Shown here: positions 13,325-25,206 of the stretch, piece by piece
How the letters are laid out: every line of letters starts with the position of its first letter
Numbering within the stretch: the stretch's first letter is position 1
Assembly (NCBI GenBank): GCA_024449915.1
Contig: JAMZAV010001041.1
Span: 124,001 to 188,000, forward strand
Origin: Sweltsa coloradensis
Lineage: Eukaryota > Arthropoda > Insecta > Plecoptera > Chloroperlidae
Direction of reading: 5' to 3'
DNA: 64,000 nucleotides
Notes under the pieces: generated by a model
Databases searched by the model: none
The model's input: the letters and a program-made list of their open reading frames with translations, nothing else
Told to the model about the DNA's origin: nothing
Made by a program: the position numbers and the translations under genes

Positions 13325-14065
13325 TAATAATAATCAAACACCCGGTTAAACATAAGTCAGGTGGGGGGTGACGAAATACCAATTTCTCGGGTGTACTTTC
13401 AGTGTTTGCTACCGGCTCAACACCTCCTCATCTACTTCGTGTTTCTATGAAGGCATTTCTACCATTTTTTCTCCCTTTTTTTCTATCCTCCAAGTCTTTC
13501 TTCTTTAATTCTTTTCCCCTGATTTTTTCCCCTTCTTCAATGTTCCATTTTATTTGGGCCTCCATCATCTCTGGGCGTCCAACTCTTCTTACTCCCCCCC
13601 ATGTGTGTTAAATTCTCTTCTTGGTATTTATTTTTTTCTTCTTTTGTCGTGCCCATACCATCGAAATCTTTTTTTTTCCTATTTTTTTTCGTAACTTTCC
13701 ACTCCCGTTTGTTTTCTTATTGTTTTTCTCCGTACCTTGTTTTTTTGTTTTAAAGGTACAGAACTTTTTAAAATTTCATCTTGCTGCTTGTAATCTGCTG
13801 CTTCCCTTTTCCCCCTATTGTCCTGTCACGGATGCATAGAATATTTGGGGGAAAAACATTTTGTAAATAACATCTTGACTGGGGGGATATTTCTTCTTCC
13901 ATAATGTTTTACGTACACTTTGGTAAAAATTTTTCTCTAAAATAATTCTCCTTTATTTTCAGCATCTATTTTTGCGCCTTTATTTGTATACTTCCGAGGG
14001 ATTAAATGCTTCTGCAATGGCCACTCTTCACCCCCTATATTATCTTCTTTTTATTTTTTTTTACT
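13325..14065 (-). mobile_element. LINE 3' fragment inserted in minus orientation
   Basis: The minus strand shows the C-terminal tail of a non-LTR reverse-transcriptase protein, including RFRWYGH-type and GRPEMMEAQIKWN-type blocks. It ends in a 3' UTR with GGGTGTTTGATTATTATTAT. The 3' UTR is the same as that of the copy at 40503-40805. Its tail abuts the CR1-like sequence at about 13324. Frames are broken by extended A and G runs. Confidence 0.8.
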
Positions 14066-15077
14066 TTTTTTTGTTAATAATTTTTCCTTTTCAATGCTTA
14101 TTTTCATGTTAAAAAAAAAAAAATTATTGATAAAACAAGATGGTCGACAGTAAGACAGTGGAAGAAGGTGTAAACAGTGGTTTAAAAAATTTAATAGTCA
14201 AAAAGAAGAATCACAATGTTGTGATGTGAGAAAAGAGTTGGGCGGGAGTCCGTGTAATCTTCATGTGCCATTTGGTCCCCTTTTAAATGTCAGGAGTCAA
14301 CGGACGGAGTATAGAAGAAAAAGAAAAAGTAATGGTGGTGGTGGTGCAGCATGATAGATTTGGCATTGAAAGAAAAAAGGTAGGAATATGCCTACAAACA
14401 ACAGCCAGGAAATGAGACAGAAAGTATAACTGTATCAAGCAAGCAGACCTGCTCGGCTTAAGCTTAGGGGTTAGGCTAAAACCGGTGGGAGAATGCACCA
14501 TAAGTAACAAGATTAGGATAAAGCCAAGGGGAATGTATAATGTGTGGAAGGTGGCTCAATGGAAAAGGAGGAACCACATTGTAATGGTTACGAGCTGGGG
14601 TAGCCTAGTAGTGATAAGTTGAAGTTGATGGTAAGGCATTAGGTAAAATGACCAAACATATTGAACACTGGTAATAGGTAGAAAATGTTGGAAAAGAAGA
14701 GAGATAAAGAAGAAGGAAAGGCATGAGTGTTAGAACAAGTTACACCAGTAATGAAATGGGTGTGAAGAATGCACTACAGAGTTGGTAAACATCCAGCTGG
14801 ATCTGGACAAAACAATATTCCAGGCTGGAACAGTAAAATGGGAAGAACACAAATGAGATTGGTGGAGTGTTGGAGAAGAATGGGAGGAGGAAACAAGGGA
14901 AAAAAATGTTGGATAATAGATTTAAATAACATGTGGGAATAGATACAACAAAGAATATTAGACCTTGGTATACACATTGCTGAAGACCTAAGGACTAGGC
15001 AGCAAAAGAAAGCTCGTGCGCACATGGTAGGGTTTGTACCAAAAAGCAAGGTTTTAGGTATCGCACAACGCCAGACA

Positions 15078-15490
15078 ACAAAGTTGGTCACAAAATTGGG
15101 CGGTACAAAAGAAACATCCATAGCAGCAAGTCACCTTGCCACACATCAGGTGGGGAAGGCAAGACAAAACGAGTCACGAACAACAACCGAGTTATAGAGC
15201 TCAGGTGGTCGAGGCCGACAGCACATAGTAACAACAGACCTAGAAATGCGAATGCAAGACATATGAAGTTGGCACAATTCTGGTGTAGAAACATAGACAA
15301 GACAGAAGTTCATTCACCATGTCACAAACAGCAGGTGGCCAATCAATACCACACAATGAAGTTGGTCCACAGTTTGTGGTGTCGAACATACCAATACAGA
15401 ATTAAGTCAACTTATCAAACACAGCAGGTGGGTGAATCATTACCAACATTGAAGTGGTATGCAACTTATGATAAAAAAGCTCACCAGCAA
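15078..15490 (+). repeat. 93-bp tandem repeat encoding a 31-residue unit inside the LINE
   Basis: Two units, 15263-15355 and 15356-15448, are in frame: one starts MKLAQFWCRN, the next MKLVHSLWCR, and both end in a QQV.....T stretch. A third begins LKWYATYD at 15449. Earlier, TKLVTKLGGTKETS...HQVG at 15078 sits almost exactly two units upstream (one base off frame), with a worn unit between. The function of the repeated peptide is unknown. Confidence 0.65.
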
Positions 15491-16124
15491 AAAGCATTAG
15501 TATACTAATTTGGAGATGTGTCGGGTACAACAGCAAATAATTTTTGTGTTGGAGTGGAGTCAAGTGCTAGGGTTTACCCAGGTATCAGGATACATGAACT
15601 TAAAAGAGGTAGAAGGAGTACAAATCAAATGGAAAATAAAAGTGGCGGTTATATGTGCAGGAACAGAGAGAATTGCTGGAGAGGAAAGGCATCATGCTAG
15701 GGGAATCTACATGGCTACTTGGATTGGCGAAGAGAAAGTTTTATAATGCCAAGAATAGGCATGTTTTGGCTAAGCCTGGAGAGGTTTAAGCTTAGGTGTC
15801 AATAATGATATAACAGAAATATGCAGAGGATTGAAGTAGAATATATAGACATGAATTGGGGTGGAAGGATAGAAGAGAAATGGAACAGAGCAAGAGAATG
15901 GGAAATAAGAGCAAAAAACCTTCGTAATGAGCAACGAGGGAAAATGGCTAGGCCCTAGATGGGCAAATGTAAGAACAAAAGGAAAATAATCTGAAACAAT
16001 GTGGCAGAAGGATTTTCACACAAGGTGGGTGTGGCGAACAGCAGTTAGTCATAGACCGTGGACAAAGGAGAAAAACCAAACAAAATAGTGAGAACATCAT
16101 CAACAGGAAAGAAGAAAATTATAA

Positions 16125-16900
16125 CTGTGGGGCACAATAAATATAGTGTCACTTAATGGTAAATCGAGAGATCATTGTGTCATGAAAAGACAAAAAAACT
16201 GTGTGTAATGGGACTCAGTGAGACAAAGTGGAAAGGGTGTGGAAACAAGAATCTCAGAAGAAGGATACAAAGCGGTGGTGGTCTGTGAGGGATTGGAGGG
16301 CTGGAAATGGGGTAGCATTTGTGGTAAGCCCATGAATGGAAAGACAGTATCGTAAATGTGAAAAAGCCATAGTAGATAGTAATGATACAGATTACATCTT
16401 GGGCGATGAACAGCATGACCATCGAATTCATTCAGGGTGTATGCGCCTCAAACCGGAAAGGACCAGTGGTTGAGAAGGATGAGTTTTGTGGCAAAATTAG
16501 AAGCATTGTTATGAAATACGAATACTATTGTAGTAATGGGGGATTTTAATGCCAGAATACGGAAAGATCAGAAAAGGATTTGAGAGGTTATGGGCAGTCA
16601 TGGATAGATGCAGAAACAGAGATGGAGAGAAATTGTTAGAAATGTGTGCCAGAAACTCCGTTAGTTTATAGAAATAGTTGGTTTCAGAAACGGTAGAACC
16701 CAACAAATTACGAGATATGGCTATGGTGAGACAGATCAGAGACAGTAATTGACTATCTATGTATAGGAAAGAAAGTAATGGAGAACTCTTGAGGATGTGA
16801 GGTAATGCCATCAATATCATTGATGGAGACCACATGCTGTGTTGGGGAGTTATGAATGATGGTAGCAGACGGCCAAAAGAGAATAAAGAACCGGCAGCAA
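16125..16900 (+). pseudogene. APE-type endonuclease domain of the 14.1-19.1 kb LINE
   Basis: Readable blocks in order: GTINIVSLNGKSRD, CVMGLSETKWKG (the Glu of the APE active site), GNGVAFVVSPWMERQ, and IVVMGDFNARIRKD at about 16530-16562 (the conserved GDFNAR), then EKLLEMCARNS. These are the standard order of motifs in the endonuclease that nicks target DNA for non-LTR insertion. Frame changes and stops separate them. Confidence 0.85.
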
Positions 16901-17689
16901 AAGACTAAAAGTGTGGTGAAACTGCAATCTCCGATAGTGCAAGAAGAGTTTTATGACAAGAATTAGTGACCAAACACCTACAATGCAAGTGGGGAACTAG
17001 AAGAAGAATGGCAAACTTAAGAATGTTTTGTGTCAAGTGCAGAAGAGCTGTGTGTGAAGAGTCAGTGGAGTATGAAAAGAAAGAAACGTGCGATGGTGGA
17101 ACGAAGGGTACGAGATGGCAGGTCGGGGAGAAGAACGAGCTTGGAAAAAGAATGAAAAAGTGCAAATCCACAGAAAATGAGTACGAGTCCTGTAGGCGAA
17201 AACTGATGTGAAACAAATTGTGAAGGAGGAGAAAGACAAAGCAATGAAGAATTTAGCTGGTAAATTAGAAGATGACTTCAGGAAATAAGAAAATTATGTA
17301 CGGAACTATAAAGACAAAAAGACAAGAAAGGTGAAGAACAAAAGCTCATGGTAAATGAAAATGGCCAGTTACAAACAACCCACAGGAAATCAAGAAATGT
17401 GGAGGAAATATTTCAAGATCTGCTAAATGTCAAGGTTAGTAGTGAAAATTTAAATGCGAAAAGAGAAAGAGGTCAAGTGGGAGAAGATGAAAGACGATGT
17501 AAGCAGAACAAGAGGTGTGCGCTCGGGGGTTAGAGCCATAAAGATGGTAGAGCTCCGTATTGGATGACATTTCTGGTGGAAATGATCAAGCATCAGGTGC
17601 GGAAGGAAGAAGATGGTTATTCGAGTAATAGTGCTCTGCGTGGAAACAAAGAATGTACCGGAAGATTAGAAAAGTAGTTAATAAATTGT

Positions 17690-18860
17690 ACCGCTGTTTA
17701 AGAAAGGTGACCGTAAGAACTGTGAAAAATTATAGAGGGGTTACATTAATGTGTCGTGTTCAAAATTTATGAGAAAGTTTATAGAACTAATAACTGAAGG
17801 AGGTATCTGACACAGATTCTAAGAGAAGACAATATGGGTTTCAGAGTGGAAAACGGTCGTAGCTATTGATCCCATATTTGCTATAAGACAGACAATGGAG
17901 GGGAGATGGCAATGGGAAAGAAATGCACATTGGTGTTTTTGGATCGGAGAAGCTACGATCGCACTGCCTAGATAATCAAGTATGGGCGTGTCTAGAGATT
18001 AAAGGAGTGGGAAGAGGTTTACTTAGACAGGATATACCAAGTACATATCACAGGAGTGAAAGTTGTGGTACAGACAGATATGGTAGGTCAGAATGGTTTC
18101 AAGTGGATGCGGGCTTGCGACAAGGTAGTTGTTATCTCCAACACTCTTTACTGTTTGTAATGGATGAAAATTATAAGAAAGTGGAACCAATACAGATGAA
18201 AGGGACCACGAACATTAGTGTTTGCGGACGATTTTTTTGATTTGGGTGAGAGTGCCAAAGAAGTGCAGAGACAGGTGGCCAGATGGAACGAAGTTGACTA
18301 CAGAGTTGGTCTAAAAATCAATCAGAAAAAGAGTGAATGTTTGCGTATGCAAACGAAGACAAAGGGCAGGCCTAGTACATATAGAAAATATTGTGACTAG
18401 CGTGTAGAAAGTCTTAGGAAAGAGAATATTTAAATATTTGGGACAGTATATTGACTACAGATGCAAAAGTGGTGTAGGGAATTGGTCATCTAGAGTTGCA
18501 AAAGCAGAAAGGAGTTTTATCAATTGGTGAGTAAAGTTACTAGGGAATGAGTTGGTTCCCACAAAAATGTAAATTTTGCTGTATAAGCATATTTTGTACC
18601 TATATTAAACATATGGGGCAGTAACATGGTCAGTGGGAACAAAAGAAGAGAGTCAGCTGTAAGCAGCAGAAATGAAGTTTTTTAAGAATTATCAAGGGAG
18701 TTTTTACAAAGATGGACAAGAATAAGAAGTAAATGAAATAGGAAAGAACTGGATTGGAGAGATTGAAGTTTAAGCTAGTAGAGAACGTCTAAGATGGTTT
18801 GACATATGAAAAGGATGGCAGGGAGAGGATTCCAAGACGAGAATTTGAAGGCGGCAGAGG
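17690..18860 (+). pseudogene. Reverse transcriptase domain of the 14.1-19.1 kb LINE
   Basis: Blocks in order: NYRGVTLM, QYGFQSGKR, WFQVDAGLRQGS, VFADDFFDLGES with FADD at 18221-18232, RWNEVDYRVGLKINQKKSECL, then FKYLG and a YGAVTWSVGTKEESQL tail. This is the canonical fingers-palm-thumb order for non-LTR elements. Interrupted by stops and frameshifts, so non-functional. Confidence 0.88.
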
Positions 18861-19133
18861 AGGGAAAAGAGAGTAGAAGGCCAAGAGAAATGGGAAAGAT
18901 TAATTCAAAAGGACGTTGGAAAAACGGAATGAAGTGGTGGGAGCAGCATGTGGCAAGAGTAAAGCTGTTGGAGTACCAAGAAGGAGTGGAGTCAAATTGT
19001 GGAGAAGAAGGAGTTGGATGATGTGGAAAAACACTAAGTCTGCCAGCTAGTATCTACAGTTTCATGCCCTTGAATATGGTGAAACCCCACTCAACCCGAC
19101 CATAGTTTGGAACTGAGTTAGATTGAATTATTA

Positions 19134-20860
19134 TTATTGGATAATTGGGTCGGTATTGCTTTACAATTGTTTTGTCTCCTTTTTTGTGTATGGGAATTGA
19201 TTCCCTACCTTTTTGAATCACATTTGGGAGGATCCTGTTTTGTTAAAAACTAGGTCTATATGTATTGAAATGGTTTGATGATCTACAGTTTTGATTGCTT
19301 TGATTAATCTTAAACCTTATTGAGTCATATCCTGGTGCAGATCAGCTTTTAGTTTCGTATATATTCTTATTAATATTCTTCGTCATTGTGGATGTAATAA
19401 ATATTGAGCTTTTTCTCAGTTAGATTTCTGAAGTATTTTTGATTATTGCAAATATTATTTGGTTGGGTGGATAGTTTAGTTTGAATATTTTCTGCCATAT
19501 TTTTCCCTATATTGCTAAATAACTGAGAAATGTTGCAGCTACTAGAAGGGGGTCGTCACTGTATAATTGTTTTATATTTATTTCAATTTTCCTGATAGCT
19601 TTTCGCTGGGTTGTTCTTTACCTGTTTGGCTTCGTTGATAAACTCCCCACACCTTCTTAACATCGTTATGGCATCAACATTTTATTCCTGAAAGTAGGCT
19701 AATCATTTTAGCAAGTTTAATACATTTGGTAAGTTGATTCTTACTTTTGGTAGCTTGTTTTAGGAAAAGGTTTTCCCGGATATTTTAAGACCTTTTGCTT
19801 AACAAATCCTCTGTCTGATTGATTTGATAAGCCCTAGTGTTAACCACCGGTTTAATCTTCTTGGTTTTTATTACTCTTATTTTAATATGTTTTTTATTTC
19901 TGTATTTTGGTTTATGTGCTTTTGGTATTATGTCGATAAAGTTATAGCGCAACCGATCGACCCGATTTTCGCTTAACCACCCTGGTTTCCCACGTTTCCT
20001 GCGGAGACCTTCTTCCCAATTTGAGTAATTAAGGATTTTTCGTATTGTTTTTCTTCCCCTTGTTTTGGTTCGACGGTATTTTTGTTATTTTAGGTCCTAT
20101 GATTATATTCGGATAGTGATCAGTATGCTGGTTATGTATTTTGCAGTGCGAAAATTTAGAGCTTGCGGGATTTTTAAGAATATTGGTCGATGCTGATGAG
20201 ATTGTGAATTAACTCGTGTACATTGTTTTATGCATAGTTATGAAACCATTTTGGTGATTAAAGAATTTAAGTAGTCATGTCTGTATCTTGTGACTCTTTT
20301 GTTATATGCTCTTAATATCAATGTTTTATATTGCCTATTACTATTCCTGCTTTATCTTTCAAGTTAGTAAGTGTAGTGTGCAGTTTCATTTATAAAGTAA
20401 TTTCGGTTGCTTGATGGTGATCTGTACCTATATAGCAAGGGATGAACACGACTCGGCTTTAGTTTTTAGGCCTCTCTCGATCTTTATACAGTTTGCTTTT
20501 GTTATTTACTCTACCTTTGATATTCGGCAGTCGTCATAGTCCCTATTTTTTGATTCTAAGGGGCTATTGACATTCCATCAAATCTTATTGTATTTTTAAT
20601 TACTAAAGTGGTAAGATTCGTGTAACCGTCATGTTAAATGATTTATCTTTGGTATTTAAGGAGTTGCGTTTCTGAAAGAATGATTATATCAAAAGTTATT
20701 TGCGATCCCGTAAGTAGTATATATAATTCATCAAAGTGCTTGCCTATGCTACGGATGTTGAAATGGATAATTTTCAGTCCTGTCACATTTTCGAACGGTT
20801 TAGTTAACTCTTCAAAATTTGCATGTATGGAAGTTGAATTAGTAGTCCCCAACTTGGAAA
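19134..20860 (-). pseudogene. CR1/L2-like non-LTR retrotransposon, endonuclease and start of reverse transcriptase (5' fragment of split copy)
   Basis: Minus strand, from about 20852: GLKIIHFNIRSIGKHFDELY and FDIIILSETQL are the start of an APE endonuclease. Further along, rearranged frames give a linker rich in K and N, then VGNQFPYTKKET and SNTDPII at the inner end. The next expected residues (SIISNIAKI) are found at 13324 on the same strand, so the two pieces were once continuous. Heavily mutated. Confidence 0.75.
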
Positions 20861-20869
20861 AGCCTAGGT

Positions 20870-21450
20870 TAGGGGGAGAGGGGGGGGGGCGCGAAGCGCG
20901 TGTTTTAATAGAATAATTTATAGAGCCCTAATGATAATATTGCCGAACAAGTTCCCATTTTTCTAGACACCCTTGCGCATGTGCAGAAAGTGGGTGAAAA
21001 TAGCAAAAACTCGGCTTCTAGGCACCCTAAGGGCGTAAATAGAGGCGACCAATTAAAATCCCCTGACAATGAGTAGGCCCTAGACCTGAAGTCCCGGTCA
21101 AATCAAGAAGGCCTCCTCTCAAAGAGCAACTTATTTCTATGCTCTCTTTGTGCAACGTTGTAAACGTCAAATTATGGTTTTCCGCATTCCTCGCTAATGG
21201 AGAGAAGGTTTTGATCTCTTCTTCCAAATGACAAAGTGACCTCAAATACACGTCAATCTGTGCCTGTGCCAATGTCCCGCCACCTGAAGTGAATGTTATT
21301 ATGTTTAATTTTCCAAGAAAAAAAACAAACAAACAAAGCAATAGAAGGTCCCGCAGTTGGAGTGACGCGGTACAACAAGGTGTTGGTAAGTGGCAGACAG
21401 ATTGACAGTAGGCCTATATGGTCTCCAACAATACCAACTATTTCACGGTA
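20870..21450. other. Unassigned, with TAGGCC motifs
   Basis: A G-rich run at about 20875-20890, then mixed sequence without a supported gene or repeat boundary. Ends at the first foldback element of the next cluster. Confidence 0.4.
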
Positions 21451-21690
21451 AGGCCTACTTCTGTCGTTGGGGTGGGACCAACTTTTTAACACTTCATATT
21501 CCACGAAAGCTTAGGTACACGGGTGGAAAAGGATTTCGGGTGCGGCTCTTATAAAATATCCTAGAAACTACTAGTGCGGCGCACTGTAAGCCAGCGAAAG
21601 TTCGGACTAACCTAAATGTCATAAGTTTTTTGTAACGTAAATAATAGTGTTTAATAAGTATGGCCCCACCCCAACGACAGAAGTGGCCTA
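21451..21690. repeat. Foldback element with 30-bp inverted ends
   Basis: The left end (21451-21480, ACTTCTGTCGTTGGGGTGGG) is inverted at 21661-21690. The interior carries GATTTCGGGTGCGGCTCTTAT and GCCAGCGAAAGTTCGG, which recur in the next elements. Confidence 0.75.
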
Positions 21691-21839
21691 TTGCCTTTGA
21701 GAGGAGGGCTTGCTTTGATATGAACTCAAGTAATAGGCCTACCTGGGATGGTGAATGAGAGAGGAATACAAGGTAGAGGAGCTAGATTTAAATAGCAATG
21801 ATGAGATTAGGAGAGATGATGAGGTTGGGGCACTTTATC

Positions 21840-22125
21840 TCAGCGAGGGGGGTCCAACTTTTATACACCTTGTTACACTGCTATATGTGCCTTGTTACTA
21901 CGGTACTAGTGCATTATATCGGACGTGGGTATGGCTAATACTCTACCTACCAAACCTTTAACGTCGCTATTTTAAATATAAAGGACTTTCAACGGAAAAG
22001 TACTTGTCGGCTTAAAATATCGACGTTAAGGTTTAGAGATACTTGAGATTTAAAAAGCCGCGACATTAAAGGTTTTGTAGTGGAGTAATTAGCCGTATCA
22101 TACCCCACGTCCGCTATAATGCAAC
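21840..22125. repeat. Foldback element containing the CTTTAACGTCG hairpin
   Basis: Arms 21911-21966 and 22060-22117 are inverse copies (GCATTATAGCGGACGTGGGG type ends, inner CAAAACCTTTAACGTCG). A further partial arm lies at 22015-22033. Same family as the hairpin at 6191-6291. Confidence 0.7.
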
Positions 22126-22163
22126 TATATATCGTTACTACTTATGTTAAAGTTGTACGTTCG

Positions 22164-22376
22164 GGTACTTCTAGTACCTGGGGGGGGTCAAACTTTTTAC
22201 AAGCTATACGTCCGCGCATCCTGGCGGACAATATAGACGTGGAACGGAAAGATTTCGGGTGCGCTCTTATCCGATGTATCCTAGACTAGCGCGGCGCAAC
22301 TGTAGCCAGCGAAAAGTTCGGCTAACCTAGTGCAATAGTTGTTAATATAATTTGACCCCCCCAGGTTAGAAGTGCC
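22164..22376. repeat. Foldback element, second copy of the 21.45-kb family
   Basis: Ends GTACTTCTAGTACCTGGGGG and an inverse TTTGACCCCCCCAGG..AAGTGCC. The interior repeats GATTTCGGGTGCGCTCTTAT and CCAGCGAAAAGTTCGG. A third, oppositely oriented fragment (about 22377-22500) directly follows. Confidence 0.7.
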
Positions 22377-22499
22377 TACTTTCGTATAGGTTAGCCAACT
22401 TTCCGCTGGCTACAGTGCGCCGCGCTAGTTCTAGTATATATCGAAAGAACGCAGCCCGAAAGCCTTTCCGTTACAGTGTATATAAAAGTGGACCCCCCT

Positions 22500-24190
22500 A
22501 GCCGAATAAGGCCGAGGTTGGATCCAGTGGAACTCTAGAAGACTGGGACAAACCTGCACCGACTAGCCTCGTGCCTAGTCAACTGCGGATGAAGGAGCAA
22601 TAATACAACAGCAATGCCACAGCCTAGACCTAGGACCTTTAGCCCTCAAGAGAGTGCCTCCGGTCCGAAGGGTCGCAGGCCCTAGGCCGTAGGTAGGGCA
22701 TGTTTAGTATAGGACTACGACAGGTCCCCAGCTAGGTAGTAGGCCATAATCAATTTGGCAATTGTTATCCAACCCGCTTATTTAACACACAAAGTAGGGC
22801 CTAGCCTAGGCCCTAGGTCTAGGTAGGAGGCCTTTTCGGACTTACCGGTGTCGAATGTATCCTAAAGCCTGGGCCTATTGAATTGTGCCAAAGCTTTTAT
22901 CAGCCTTTCTCTTCTGACCTACATTCACTTTAACTGACTTGTAGGTTTACAAAGGCATTTTATAAATTAGATTCTTTCCAACCGGTTTTTGTTCTTGACT
23001 ATTATATCCGTAGCTGTCTAGACTAAGTCATGACGTTGGATACAAGAAATACAAGGTACAAACGTGTTGCTGTAACTAAGGCGGTGGGTAAAAAGCAAGT
23101 CCATAGACATCCTATATAATTGGCTAGACCAGCATCGGTGGTCACTCCGTACAATTAGAAGCCATCTTAAATGAACAGTTTGTACCATGTTAATCGAATG
23201 GGAATCGGGATTTGTGGCCAATAGTTTCTCAAAGATTGCCGCCAGGTTTACAGGTAACTACTAAGCATTTAACACCAAGATAGATTACTAAATTCCCTTA
23301 TCAATCACTTCGTATTGTTTTCTTTTGGTTAATACCATGCTGCACAAGCTAAACCATATCAAACATCCAGTAAAATACTTTATGCTTAAAAAAGCATAAT
23401 TTCAACAACACCCAATCGCCATCTTGAAATGGGCCCGAGTTGAGTTCTTCAATTTGCTAGCTCGCAGCCTGTGTGCGGAGGTTATAGGAGACTGCTTAAT
23501 CTAGCCTACTATAGGGGTGTTTAATATCAATGAGCAATCATGCTTTGTGATTGGTAAACACTTCTGGCCGCCGTTTAACTTTGAAAAGTATCTAATACTA
23601 TCTTTAGTAGATAAAGGTTAAAAGTATAATAGGCCTTTAAACGAATTTGCTCAAGGCCTAGCTCTCAATAAAAAGTTAGGTGCACAAACCGTATAACAAG
23701 CTTGCCATTTTTACCAAATGTTTCTCACCCCCTGATATAAACCAAAGATTATTCATTAAACTACTGTGTAAAATTACCCCAAATCACTTACTTTCTATGT
23801 AACGAGTTTAAAAAAAATGGCAAACGAGTAAAACTTTTCAAAAAACTAACCTGCACATCCTTGTTTTTAACACTACTATTTAATATCCATAAACGTAATA
23901 AAAAAGCCAAAACCAATTTTTTTTAAATTTTATATACTAGTCTGTTTAACACTTCAATAGAACCCCGAAATGCATTTTTAAACGGTTTTCGCAATATTTC
24001 AATCTTATTCTTCAGACGAATATGTAATTATCTAAAGCTTATCCAGCATATCCAGCAATCGAGTCCATCATGTGTCTGCTTTCGATAAAAATTAATTGAT
24101 CATTGGCAAACGTACATTTAATAACATTGATTGTACAGCATTAGGCACTCACGGTTGAAACGGTTAGGCCATGCCCAACCGAAAGAAGTG
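22500..24190. other. Intergenic sequence without recognised gene
   Basis: 22500-22880 is dense in TAGGCCTA-like palindromes. The rest is mixed AT-rich sequence. No exon, RNA or repeat boundary that I can support. Confidence 0.4.
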
Positions 24191-24835
24191 CCTTTTTTTT
24201 TTGTGTGACACTCGACACTACCCGAACTCAAACCACACTTGCTACACTTTACACTACAATTCAACGCTGTTTTATGTTGTTGTGTTGTCTCTCCTTCCTG
24301 CAGTTGGTCAAGGACCGGGGCAGGTTTCGTCTCCTTAATCTTCGGATTCCTTTCGACGTATATTTTTCCTTCATTGTTATCCTTTTAGTTTAGTTCCCTC
24401 CACATTACTGTCTCTTTCTTCCCTTTCAATACCTCCTTAGCCTGTTCCCCTCAGTCATCTCCTCATCATTCCTCTCATGTATTCCTTGGTCTATCATTAC
24501 TGATTAGGCTCCGTTGGAGTAGTTTTATGCTTAGCTTGGCCTGAAATCGTTTGAGTTTTTTTTTTCTCCTACTATCCCCTCACCGAGACATTCCAATCAA
24601 CCACTGGCTCTTGCCATGAAAGGAATCTTTGCCCACATCTGTCGTATATATTTACCCCTCTTCATACGTCCAACCATCTCCCCTCTAGCCAGGTATGTGG
24701 CCCTTAATCCCTTATTAAGTTCACCCATCAATGTTTTCACACCCATCCCTCATTGTTCCTCATCGATCCCTCCTCCTTCTATCCTCAAGTTTTCTCCAAC
24801 CTAGGCTAGTGTAGGTGTAGGTTCGTCGAAATCTT
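24190..24835. other. Pyrimidine-rich stretch, possible unidentified transposon remnant
   Basis: The plus strand is strongly C/T-rich (many CCTCC and TTCC blocks). On the minus strand it would be A/G-rich like the 5' half of a LINE, but no domain could be read. Confidence 0.3.
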
Positions 24836-24837
24836 AA

Positions 24838-25206
24838 TGAGAAGATAATAATGAAGAGATGAGAGGAAGAAATGGGCAAAGAAAATAAGAACATGAAGTA
24901 GAGGAGACCCGACAACCAACAACCTTACAACAAACAATTTCATATTCAAGAAGTTTGTTGTGTCGGTTGTTGGCAAAGTTTTGTTGGTGTGTCGGTCGGT
25001 GCTCCATCGACTTCATGGTTCGTTGTTCTTGCCGCAGTTCTTCCTCTCATCTCCTTCATTATTACTCTTCTCAAAGATTAGACGACGAAGAAATAGAACA
25101 TGAAGTAAGAGACCGACACACCACAACTTACAACAACAATTTCATATTCAGAAGTTGGCGCAACTGTCTGTAATTAACAGTGGCGCCAACTTCTTGATAT
25201 GAAATT
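24838..25206. repeat. Foldback array flanking the Jockey-like element (left side)
   Basis: A unit of about 100 bp, core AACATGAAGTAGAGGAG and CCGACACACCA, occurs at 24838-24955 (minus sense), 24960-25080 (plus) and 25085-25155 (minus). A separate 23-bp inverted pair surrounds 25162-25181 (arms 25139-25161 and 25182-25204, AGAAGTTGGCGC at the inner ends). The same unit is on the far side of the retrotransposon at 30288-30437. Confidence 0.7.

Larger units (their letters stand above)
14130..19133 (+). mobile_element. Near full-length non-LTR retrotransposon (APE endonuclease plus reverse transcriptase), decayed
   Basis: About 5.0 kb, plus strand. In order: a 5' part without recognised domain, a repeat-bearing ORF1-like region (14.9-15.5 kb), an APE endonuclease (16.1-16.9 kb), a reverse transcriptase (17.7-18.4 kb), a C-terminal tail and a 3' UTR ending GAATTATTATTATTGG. 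The last ~210 bases match the truncated copy at 875-1087, which fixes the 3' end at about 19133. The 5' edge is estimated from the end of an A-rich stretch. Multiple stops and frameshifts show it is not active. The clade is uncertain (RTE-like or related). Confidence 0.85.

Noticed and set aside
16905..17244. Overlapping minus-strand frames rich in Ser and Phe
   Set aside because: They are antisense to the A/G-rich plus-strand LINE coding region.
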